NCBI RefSeq assembly: GCF_001557325.1
Contig: NZ_LSJS01000053.1
Span: 1 to 11,186, forward strand
From: Erythrobacter donghaensis
GTDB lineage: Bacteria > Pseudomonadota > Alphaproteobacteria > Sphingomonadales > Sphingomonadaceae
Direction of reading: 5' to 3'
DNA: 11,186 bases
Numbering within the stretch: position 1 is the first letter of the stretch; each line of letters starts with the position of its first letter. The notes below the pieces were generated by a model. It searched no databases. It had not been told where the DNA came from and worked only from the letters and a program-made list of their open reading frames with translations. Of the stretch, positions 1 to 5,363 are shown one piece after another. The position numbers and the translations under genes are program-made.

Positions 1-55
1 GGGACTCCTTGTTGCCCATTATGCCCGGCCACACACGGAAATCCTGACAGTCCCC
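1..55 (-). mobile_element. End of an insertion sequence (possibly IS256-like), cut by the window edge
   Basis: On the minus strand the strawberry-notch reading frame matches its family up to codon 288 (bases 58-56), and then the protein stops resembling it. From base 55 the minus strand reads GGGGACTGTCAGGATTTCCG, which has the style of a terminal inverted repeat of IS256-type elements. It is followed near the window edge by AAGGAG, a good ribosome binding site, so a transposase may start just outside the window. The family name rests on memory of IS end sequences and is uncertain. The other end and the target duplication are not visible. Confidence 0.5.
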
Positions 56-919
56 GAACACGCTGCCCGCTATCACCGCGCTGAACACGACCCGGGCGTT
101 GTCCTGCATCCGGACGAAACCATCACGCCATGCCTTGTGATCTGGCGCGCAGTTGGCCCCCGTGATCGCGACGAGCCGTCCACCGTCGGCAAGCCGCGCC
201 ACTGCTGATGACAGATGCCGGATGGCTGCGTCGGCCACACGTGAATCAACATTCAGCGCTGCCGAGAATGGCGGGTTCATGATGATGCAACTCGGCACCA
301 CAGCTGCATCGAGCCGGTCGTGGATCTGTGCGGCGTCGTGCATCGACACGTGCGAGCTTGCAAACAGGCTGCCAAGCAGGGCCGCACGCACTTCGGCAAC
401 CTCGTTCACGGCCAAACTGCATCCGGCAAATTCAGCCTGTACCGCCAACAGTCCCGTGCCTGCAGAAGGTTCGAGCACCAGTTCGTCCGGCAGAAAGCCC
501 GCAGCAAACCCGGTCACCCATGCCAGTCCCAGCGGCGTCGAGAATTGCTGGTAGGCCTGCATTTCCTCGCTGCGCCGGGTTTGCGTCGGGGCAAGCCGGG
601 CAATCCGTTCGACCAGTTTCAGGCGTTCGAACGGATCGGCGGTCCTGGCATGGATCGCAAGGCCGTAGCGGCGCATGAACAGCAATTGCGCGACCTCGAC
701 GGCTTCGTAGGCGATCTTCCAGTCCCAGGCTCCTGTCGCATCGCTTGCTCCAAAGGCGGACTGCATGGCGGTACGAATGGCGGGCGTGTCGATCCGGCGA
801 CCGGCGGCAAGGTGACCAAGCAGGTCATGGGCTGCGGTGATGATCGCGGTAGCGGTTTGCTGCGGGCAAGCAGCGGCAGGTGGGCGCGCGGAGGCACCCG
901 CCAAAGGCGAGTTGGTCAT
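2..919 (-). CDS. Strawberry-notch-like methyltransferase/NTPase, 5' part only, apparently interrupted at codon 288
   Basis: The frame starts at ATG 919, seven bases after AAGGAA, and stays open to the window edge. Visible features are a helical N-terminal region (about residues 20-120), the SAM-binding motif LEPSAGTGLLAV (149-160) and the catalytic motif NPPF (215-218) typical of N6-adenine methyltransferases. The region LADGGRLVAITGAN (243-256) follows as in the family. Full-length relatives run to roughly 1,400 residues, with an SNF2/DEAD-type NTPase after this domain; here only the methyltransferase part is seen. After residue 288 the sequence (GDCQDFRVWPG...) no longer fits and matches an IS end instead, so the gene is probably broken at bases 55/56. 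It lies 41 bases after the DUF6117-like gene, in the same operon as ParB and DUF932. It is a diverged paralogue of the gene at 8646. The domain call is solid; the disruption is inferred. Confidence 0.8.
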   Translation of the reverse strand, partial: MTNSPLAGASARPPAAACPQQTATAIITAAHDLLGHLAAGRRIDTPAIRTAMQSAFGASDATGAWDWKIAYEAVEVAQLLFMRRYGLAIHARTADPFERLKLVERIARLAPTQTRRSEEMQAYQQFSTPLGLAWVTGFAAGFLPDELVLEPSAGTGLLAVQAEFAGCSLAVNEVAEVRAALLGSLFASSHVSMHDAAQIHDRLDAAVVPSCIIMNPPFSAALNVDSRVADAAIRHLSSAVARLADGGRLVAITGANCAPDHKAWRDGFVRMQDNARVVFSAVIAGSVFGDCQDFRVWPGIMGNKES

Positions 920-960
920 GTCGGAATTCCTTCAATGAAGTTGGGGAAGTGCAGGCCGGA

Positions 961-1176
961 TCAGGCGGGCGGAATATAGGCCTCGTAAGGATTGCCCGGC
1001 GCGAGGTGCCCGAACGGTGTCATCACATAGTCGCCGGCGTTGCGGCCAACGGCGCAAAGAACGTAACGGGTTTCGCCGCTGGCAACCTCGGTGCATTCCA
1101 TCAGCGCGAGATCGCCCGCTTGTGCCGCTTGCAGCAGCGTCTCGAAATTGACGCGGGCATGGTCAGGAATTGCCAT
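961..1176 (-). CDS. Small DUF6117-like protein
   Basis: This 71-residue protein begins MAIPDHARVNFETLLQAA and has the centre GETRYVLCAVGRNAGDYVMTPFGHL and a proline-rich end (NPYEAYIPPA). I recognise it as the small conserved protein usually found between a ParB-like gene and a strawberry-notch gene on sphingomonad plasmids (DUF6117 as I recall it); no biochemical role is known to me. The start is well supported by AAGGAG seven bases upstream. It is soluble, with no signal peptide or membrane segment. It sits 73 bases after parB and 41 bases before the methyltransferase gene, all on the minus strand, so it is probably co-transcribed with them. The family number is from memory and could be wrong; that the gene is real is well supported by context and start signal. 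Confidence 0.75.
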   Translation of the reverse strand: MAIPDHARVNFETLLQAAQAGDLALMECTEVASGETRYVLCAVGRNAGDYVMTPFGHLAPGNPYEAYIPPA

Positions 1177-1213
1177 GGCAAGGCTCCTTCATCGGTGAGG
1201 GGGGAACAAGACA

Positions 1214-1239
1214 CGCGGGGCGACCGGGGCCGCCCCGCG
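1214..1239 (-). terminator. Strong GC hairpin between the parB-like gene and the DUF6117-like gene
   Basis: CGCGGGGCG (1214-1222) and CGCCCCGCG (1231-1239) form a perfect 9-bp stem with an 8-base loop, ten bases after the parB-like stop codon on the minus strand. The bases after it (TGTCTTGTTCC) are only partly T-rich, so it may be a weak intrinsic terminator, an attenuator or an mRNA processing/stability element that lowers expression of the two downstream genes. The pairing is seen directly; the function is inferred. Confidence 0.5.
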
Positions 1240-1249
1240 CGAGCAAAGT

Positions 1250-3322
1250 TCATTCGGCAGCGATTGCGAAGGCATCGTCGGCGTCCGCCTGTTCGGCATC
1301 ATCCGCGAGGAAATCGGGGAGGTCCGCAATGTCAGCTTCATTTGCTTCTATGACCGGTAACCGCAGGGGTTCAGGCAACCAGCCAGTGCCGCCCAGCAGC
1401 CGTTCGGCCTCGCGCGCCATGTCACCCTTCTTGAGATGTTCGATCAGGGCTGCGGTCGCATCGCCCTTGGCTTCGCGGACCGCTTCAATGATCCGGGGTT
1501 TGGTCACCCGGCCGAGGTAGTTGTCGACCGTTGGCGTCCAGCCAGCCTCGGCCATGTCGAGCCCGACGACTGCTGCCAGAGCATCGGCGGCGGCAATGCG
1601 CTGCGCCACACCGTGCGCCGAGATGCGTCCGTCATAGCTCTTGCTCGGCTCAAACAGCGCGTTGACGCCTTGGCTGACACAGTGGGCGAGCAGCGCCATC
1701 TGCTCATCCTGCGGCATAGCGGCGAGGGCGTCCCACAGCGGCTGTGGTTCATCCGGCAGCCTTTCACCCCAATTTTCGTGCCGCGCCTGGATCGACTGGC
1801 TCCAGACACTCTCGCGCAAGTTTGGTGCGACATTGCCGAGCCAGGCCTGGGTAACGCCGATCTGCACACAGCCATGAGTCCCGTGGGGACGGAACACCGC
1901 CAGGACGAGCGCATGAAGAAGGGCGAGGAACGCCGCCTGCGGAGCGTTGGCCAGTGCATCGCGCAGCGCGAGCGTGCGTTCAGCAGTGAGTTCGGAAACG
2001 AGCCTGTCAGGCAACGGCTTGATCGCCTCATCTTCGTCGTCGTCACCGCCGATTGGCGCCGCTTGCCCTGCGACGGTGACAGTCGCGCCATCGGACATGT
2101 CGGGGTTGGTTTCGTGCGCACCGTCATTCTGGCCTTCTGCGACGGGTTCATCTTCAGGACGGACATAGCCGCGGTCGATCCGCAGGCGACCATCGTGGGT
2201 CAGCGAAATGAACACGCCAGCACGCACCATGTCGTCCGGATCGTAGACCGTGGGACGGCTGTTCAAGGCGGTCAGTTCGGCATCGATCTCGGTCAGCCGC
2301 GCATCGACTTCGTCGGGAAGGTCGCTGCCATCGCCGTAGTCGTCGCCAATGCGGTCATATTCCTCGACCAGCACATCGCGCCGTGCCTGCTCGTCGTCGG
2401 TCAACGGAACGGTCGTGCCGACGATCCGGCGTTTGCCGCGCTCGCAGCCATAGGGCAGGTCGACGGCAGCCTCGACCCATTTCCAGCCTTCGGCACCGAT
2501 TTCCTGAGCCAGTTCGTTGAGCTTCTCGCTCACCAGCAATTCGACCAGTGCGGGATCTTGCAACCATCCATCCTCGTCCGTCGAGAACAGATCGCGCATC
2601 ACATAGCCGCCAGCCTCGGTGTAGGCGTCAATGCCGATGAACCGGACGCGGCGGTCGCTTGCGGAAATCGCATCTTCGGTCAGCAAGCGGCGGATGTGGT
2701 AAGCTGGCACATGGTGCCCCTGATTGACCTGTTCCCAGACCTGCTCTTGGCGCGCGTGGTTGTCGGTGACCGAGAAGGCCATGAGCTGTTCGAGCGTGAT
2801 GCCGTCCTCACCATAGATCTCGAGCAGGGTGGGCGAGACCGAGGCGAGCCGAAGGCGCTGGCGTACGGTCGAGACAGACACGAAAAACCGCGCGGCGATA
2901 TCTTCCTCCGACAGGCCCGCTTCGATCAGCGCGCTGAAGGCACGGAACTGGTCGAGCGGATGCAGCGCAACGCGCATGACGTTTTCCGCGAGCGAGTCCT
3001 CTTCGGCAATCCCGGCTTCACGCACGACGCAAGGAACGGGCTGATCCTTGGCCATCCGCTTGGTCTTCACCAGCAGTTCGAGGGCCCGGAAACGGCGGCC
3101 ACCGGCCGGCACTTCGAACATGCCGGTTTCCTTGCCGTCGGCGTCAAGCAAGGGGCGGACGTTGATGCTCTGGAGCAGGGTCCGGCGGTAAATGTCCTCG
3201 GCCAGATCCTCGATCGAAAGGCCGGCTTTCACGCGCCGCACATTCTTCTGGCTCAGCACCAGCTGCGAAAACGGGATGTCGCGCGAGGCGCTAAGCACGA
3301 GCTTGGGCAATGTCTTGGTCAT
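1250..3322 (-). CDS. ParB/RepB/Spo0J-family nuclease-like protein with a long C-terminal extension
   Basis: The 690-residue protein starts MTKTLPKLVL. The frame is open further upstream, but ATG 3322 has GGAG seven bases before it and the ParB-like sequence begins there. The ParB N-terminal fold is clear: VPAGGRRFRALELL (71-84, the GxRRxxA box) and AENVMR (112-117, the ENxxR box) supply the phosphate-binding residues that bind CTP in ParB proteins. A helix-turn-helix region follows (LSEEDIAARFFVSVSTVRQR, 137-156). Beyond it lie about 500 residues not found in chromosomal ParB (about 300 in total), including acidic linkers (323-350, 426-433) and an alanine-rich helical domain (440-640). No ParA gene is visible, so a classical partition role is not shown; DNA-bound regulation, DNA processing or partition are all possible. 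It follows DUF932 by 130 bases, with its own leader copy. Confidence 0.9.
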   Translation of the reverse strand: MTKTLPKLVLSASRDIPFSQLVLSQKNVRRVKAGLSIEDLAEDIYRRTLLQSINVRPLLDADGKETGMFEVPAGGRRFRALELLVKTKRMAKDQPVPCVVREAGIAEEDSLAENVMRVALHPLDQFRAFSALIEAGLSEEDIAARFFVSVSTVRQRLRLASVSPTLLEIYGEDGITLEQLMAFSVTDNHARQEQVWEQVNQGHHVPAYHIRRLLTEDAISASDRRVRFIGIDAYTEAGGYVMRDLFSTDEDGWLQDPALVELLVSEKLNELAQEIGAEGWKWVEAAVDLPYGCERGKRRIVGTTVPLTDDEQARRDVLVEEYDRIGDDYGDGSDLPDEVDARLTEIDAELTALNSRPTVYDPDDMVRAGVFISLTHDGRLRIDRGYVRPEDEPVAEGQNDGAHETNPDMSDGATVTVAGQAAPIGGDDDEDEAIKPLPDRLVSELTAERTLALRDALANAPQAAFLALLHALVLAVFRPHGTHGCVQIGVTQAWLGNVAPNLRESVWSQSIQARHENWGERLPDEPQPLWDALAAMPQDEQMALLAHCVSQGVNALFEPSKSYDGRISAHGVAQRIAAADALAAVVGLDMAEAGWTPTVDNYLGRVTKPRIIEAVREAKGDATAALIEHLKKGDMAREAERLLGGTGWLPEPLRLPVIEANEADIADLPDFLADDAEQADADDAFAIAAE

Positions 3323-3403
3323 GGGGTTTCTCCATGACGGGCCGCCCGAAAGACTCTCTCTCAGGCCCGAACCCGTCACGAAGCGAAGCGCCGCCCTCTC
3401 ACT
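3323..3403 (-). promoter_or_regulatory. Structured 5' leader of the parB-like gene (leader copy A)
   Basis: On the minus strand the leader runs from AGTGAGAG (3403-3396) through TGACGGG (3378-3372), a GAGAGAGAG tract (about 3361-3353) and CCCGTCA (3341-3335) to the ribosome binding site GGAG. TGACGGG and CCCGTCA are perfectly complementary, giving a 7-bp stem that encloses the GA-rich tract and ends just before the ribosome binding site. The same blocks in the same order precede the DUF932 gene (4647-4726). This suggests an RNA-level or protein-binding control site shared by the two genes. Confidence 0.6.
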
Positions 3404-3452
3404 TTCGAGAAGGCAGCGCAACGCAGGAGTAACACGCTGGGCCCGGGGAGGC

Positions 3453-4646
3453 TTAGTGCACCCGGTCGAGCAACTTCTTGGCCTTGCCCTCCATGTCGAG
3501 CCGGGCGTCCTGATGGGCCTTGGACCGCGCCAATGCGGTGATGCCCTGCACGAAATCGAAGATCGATTCCGGCGGGCGGCCCTCCTCGGCGAGGACGGTC
3601 TCGATGATCCGGCCGGTTTCAGCCTTGGAGAACCCGCGCGCCCGGAGGAAATCCTGACGGTCTTCATCACTGCGGGCGACAATTCGCTCTCGCGCGGTCT
3701 TGATGCCGTTGATGAACGGCTGCGGCGAGGAATTGGCAAAGTTCAGCAGCGCCGGTTCGGCTTCGTGGGCAAAGCGGTTCGCCGCATATTTGCTGTGGCG
3801 GATGCTGATCTCTTCGAAGTCCTCCACCCCCCACAGGTTCCGGTTCTGGCAGACCGCGCGCAGGTAGAAGCTCGCCATGCCGAGCGTCTTGGCGCCGACC
3901 TCGGAGTTCCAGCAATAGAACCCGCGGAAGTAGAGATCGGGCGATCCGTCGGGCAGCCGCCCGGCTTCGATCGGGTTGAGATCATCGACCAGAAACAGGA
4001 AGACGTCGCGATCCGACGCATAGAGCGTGGTCGTATCCTTCGAGATGTCGACGTTAGGGTTGTAGACCCCGGTCGACCAGTCGAGCACGCCCGGAACCTT
4101 CCAGCGTGTGTCGCCGGTGCCGTTGCCAGCGATCTTCTGCACCGCTTCGACAAGCTCATGGTCGTAGATCCGGCCGTAGTCGGGGCCGGTCACGGCGCGC
4201 AGTTCGAGGCGGCCATTGTCGGTTTCGAGCGTCTTGATCTGCTCGGCTCGGTTGGAGGTCAGCCCGTATTGCAGATTGATCGCGGCGAGCGGCGCCGGAA
4301 GTTGGCGCAGATAGGTAGCAGGAGCGCCTACCTGGCTGGCCAGTTGCCCAAAGCTCCAGTGGGTTGGCGTCACCGGTGCCTCGGCACCCGGCAACATGAG
4401 AGCCAGGCGTTCCGGATCATTGCGGTTTGCTTCGACATGGATCAGCGCCGTCTCGACCACGCGCGTCCGGCTCCGGTCAGACCGACCGCGCACTGATCGG
4501 GCCAAATCGCCCAGTGACAGAAACCGCTCATCATCTGGGCGCGAGAACCACTCCGACGACACCCGACCCACGCGCGAGCCGCGCGAGACATCCACCTTAT
4601 AGCCGCCGCTTGAGTCGCGGCGCGTATCGAGAACCTGCATATCCAT
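3453..4646 (-). CDS. DUF932 domain-containing protein
   Basis: The 397-residue protein starts MDMQVLDTRRDSSGGYKVDV. ATG 4646 is chosen because GGAG lies seven bases upstream, the same geometry as the parB-like gene; an upstream in-frame ATG at 4694 falls inside the conserved leader and is unlikely. The DUF932 signature is spread through the protein: WSFGQLASQVGAPATYLRQL (about 97-116), LELRAVTGPDYGRIYDHELV (about 147-166), then an aromatic core (LYFRGFYCWNSEVG) and the later RHSKYAANRF. No signal peptide or membrane segment is seen. The family is found on plasmids, ICEs and phages; its biochemical role is not established, though it is often near recombination or DNA-processing genes. It is the first gene of the minus-strand operon with parB, the DUF6117-like gene and the strawberry-notch gene. 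Family call is confident, function unknown. Confidence 0.9.
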   Translation of the reverse strand: MDMQVLDTRRDSSGGYKVDVSRGSRVGRVSSEWFSRPDDERFLSLGDLARSVRGRSDRSRTRVVETALIHVEANRNDPERLALMLPGAEAPVTPTHWSFGQLASQVGAPATYLRQLPAPLAAINLQYGLTSNRAEQIKTLETDNGRLELRAVTGPDYGRIYDHELVEAVQKIAGNGTGDTRWKVPGVLDWSTGVYNPNVDISKDTTTLYASDRDVFLFLVDDLNPIEAGRLPDGSPDLYFRGFYCWNSEVGAKTLGMASFYLRAVCQNRNLWGVEDFEEISIRHSKYAANRFAHEAEPALLNFANSSPQPFINGIKTARERIVARSDEDRQDFLRARGFSKAETGRIIETVLAEEGRPPESIFDFVQGITALARSKAHQDARLDMEGKAKKLLDRVH

Positions 4647-4726
4647 GGGAAATCTCCATGACGGCTGGCCGGGAGCCTCTCTCTCGACCCTCATCCCGTC
4701 ACGGCGAAGCCCGCCAGACTCTCACT
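4647..4726 (-). promoter_or_regulatory. Structured 5' leader of the DUF932 gene (leader copy B)
   Basis: On the minus strand it reads AGTGAGAG (4726-4719), GGGCTTCGCCGTGACGGG, a GAGAGAGAG tract (about 4684-4676), CCGTCA (4664-4659) and then GGAG before the start. TGACGG (4701-4696) pairs with CCGTCA (4664-4659). The stem begins 12 bases from the start codon, exactly as in copy A at 3323-3403, and the AGTGAGAG block is 80 bases from the start against 81 there. The shared order, pairing and spacing argue for a common regulator or RNA fold. Confidence 0.6.
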
Positions 4727-4821
4727 CTCCCCCTCAACGCTTACAACCGCGCGAGCGGCCAGCGAAATCGCCAAAGCAAGAAACTGCACCCTGAACGAGG
4801 CGGAGCATCGCGTCATCGCTC

Positions 4822-4865
4822 GCGCAGGCGGAAAGGCGGGGCCTGTCGGCTTTCCCAGCCTGCGC
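4822..4865. repeat. Bulged 14-bp inverted repeat
   Basis: GCGCAGGC (4822-4829) followed by GGAAAG (4830-4835) pairs with CTTTCC (4850-4855) and GCCTGCGC (4858-4865). Only two bases (4856-4857) are unpaired on one side, and the loop is 14 bases. It is the largest hairpin in the DUF932 upstream region. Confidence 0.65.
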
Positions 4866-4932
4866 TTCGTTTCATGTCCGCCGGTTCAGAGTGCGTGCGG
4901 GGCCCTTGTGGTGAAACGCCGCGCCCGCAGGA

Positions 4933-4951
4933 GTGCGCCGGAACGGCGCAC
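4933..4951. repeat. Perfect 8-bp hairpin with 3-base loop
   Basis: GTGCGCCG (4933-4940) and CGGCGCAC (4944-4951) are exact reverse complements separated by GAA. It has no T-tract on either side, so it is not a typical intrinsic terminator; it is one of the series of hairpins upstream of DUF932. Confidence 0.65.
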
Positions 4952-5111
4952 GGGACCGAGCGCGTCGCCAGCCCCGCTCCTCGTTTCGGGGCGTTGTGGG
5001 GTGTCCCCGCTGAGGTGGGTGTGAAGAAGACGCACAGCGGCTTCGACCAGGGAGGAAACCTCCTCCCGCACATCGAAAATCAAGCCACTACGCCAGCCTA
5101 CGAAACACGTT

Positions 5112-5133
5112 GATTACGTGGCGATTACGTGGC
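5112..5133 (+). repeat. Tandem 11-bp direct repeat beside the tRNA fragment
   Basis: GATTACGTGGC occurs twice with no gap (5112-5122 and 5123-5133). The period of about one helical turn would put two protein-binding sites on the same DNA face. Lying 55 bases from the tRNA-derived core site, they could be arm-type integrase or excisionase sites, but this is inference. Confidence 0.6.
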
Positions 5134-5187
5134 CCTCGACAGCCCCTTCGAAGGGGTGTATATTTGCACCTAAGTCATTGAGAAGTT

Positions 5188-5232
5188 TGGTGGACGCACT
5201 AGGGCTCGAACCTAGGACCCGCTGATTAAGAG
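5188..5232 (-). tRNA. 3' half of tRNA-Lys(CTT): att-site remnant, not an intact tRNA
   Basis: From the anticodon loop to the end, the minus strand is a clean tRNA: loop CTCTTAA (5232-5226, anticodon CTT), stem TCAGC, variable GGGTC, T stem CTAGG, loop TTCGAGC, stem CCTAG, acceptor TGCGTCC, discriminator A and encoded CCA (5190-5188). The 5' half is missing: the preceding five bases (TTCAG) cannot pair with the TCAGC stem and no D arm with the usual GCTCAG is seen. Homology ending in the anticodon loop is the usual result of tyrosine integrase insertion into a tRNA gene. A 7-base stretch at 5269-5263 (minus GGACGTA) could pair with the acceptor strand, so a decayed complete tRNA is a weaker alternative. 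Confidence 0.75.
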
Positions 5233-5249
5233 CTGAAATCAGAGGGTCC
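5215..5249. other. Probable integrase core site (att): inverted arms around the anticodon
   Basis: GGACCCGCTGATT (5215-5227) and AATCAGAGGGTCC (5237-5249) are inverted repeats matching at 12 of 13 positions, separated by nine bases (5228-5236) that begin with the Lys anticodon complement AAG. Tyrosine recombinase core sites have this form: two inverted binding arms around a 6-9 base crossover region. One arm is tRNA sequence and the other is not, as expected for an attP or a hybrid attL/attR. Confidence 0.65.
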
Positions 5250-5309
5250 TCGTGCTTCCGCATACGTCCAAAAACGGCTGAAATCCGCGATTCATAGTCC
5301 GCATTGTTC

Positions 5310-5338
5310 TTGAAATGTTCGCCAGTATCCACTACAAA
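5310..5338 (+). promoter_or_regulatory. Sigma70-like promoter of the integrase gene
   Basis: TTGAAA (5310-5315) and TACAAA (5333-5338) are separated by 17 bases, matching five and four of six consensus positions. The predicted transcription start falls inside the palindrome at 5341-5355, giving a very short leader before the ATG at 5364. Confidence 0.5.
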
Positions 5339-5340
5339 AA

Positions 5341-5355
5341 GCTACCTAAGGTAGC
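5341..5355. promoter_or_regulatory. Perfect 7+1+7 palindrome at the integrase start: probable operator
   Basis: GCTACCT (5341-5347), A, AGGTAGC (5349-5355) is an exact palindrome. It lies directly after the probable -10 box and ends eight bases before the integrase ATG, next to the GGGA ribosome binding site, so a bound repressor would block transcription and an RNA hairpin would sit beside the ribosome binding site. Confidence 0.55.
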
Positions 5356-5363
5356 AGGGACAT

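Larger units (their letters stand above)
4727..5111 (-). other. Long noncoding upstream region of the DUF932 operon with a chain of hairpins
   Basis: I see no credible gene in this ~385-base GC-rich stretch: short open frames on both strands lack ribosome binding sites and recognisable families. It holds several inverted repeats: a 14-bp bulged stem (4822-4835 with 4850-4865), TGCGGG/CCCGCA (4896-4901 with 4924-4929), a perfect 8-bp stem with a 3-base loop (4933-4940 with 4944-4951), GCCCCG/CGGGGC (4971-4976 with 4987-4992), GGGG/CCCC (4998-5008) and GGAGG/CCTCC (5051-5063). It could be a long structured 5' UTR, an ncRNA, or DNA binding sites near the element end. No convincing -10/-35 pair was found. 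Confidence 0.5.

Noticed and set aside
1436..3337. Long plus-strand open frame (633 codons) opposite the parB-like gene
   Set aside because: It is the antisense shadow of a GC-rich gene with clear ParB motifs; it has no ribosome binding site and no recognisable family.
3192..4496. Long plus-strand open frame (434 codons) opposite DUF932
   Set aside because: Shadow of the DUF932 and parB-like genes; its product has the low-complexity look of antisense translation and no family.
4813..5083. Short minus-strand open frames (65 and 86 codons) upstream of DUF932
   Set aside because: They lie in the hairpin-rich region, lack good ribosome binding sites, overlap in different frames and show no protein family; a structured noncoding region explains the stretch better.
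4427..5113. Plus-strand open frame of 228 codons between DUF932 and the att site
   Set aside because: It runs through the DUF932 start and leader in antisense, has no ribosome binding site and no family resemblance.
5188..5269. Complete 82-nt tRNA, because GGACGTA (5269-5263, minus) can pair with the acceptor TGCGTCC
   Set aside because: No D arm is present, and the five bases before the anticodon loop do not pair with TCAGC. The alternative fold is explained by the inverted arms of a recombinase core site.
5114..5332. Minus-strand open frame of 72 codons over the att region
   Set aside because: Its segment RVLGSSPSAST is the translation of a tRNA T arm; the DNA is a tRNA fragment, not a gene.
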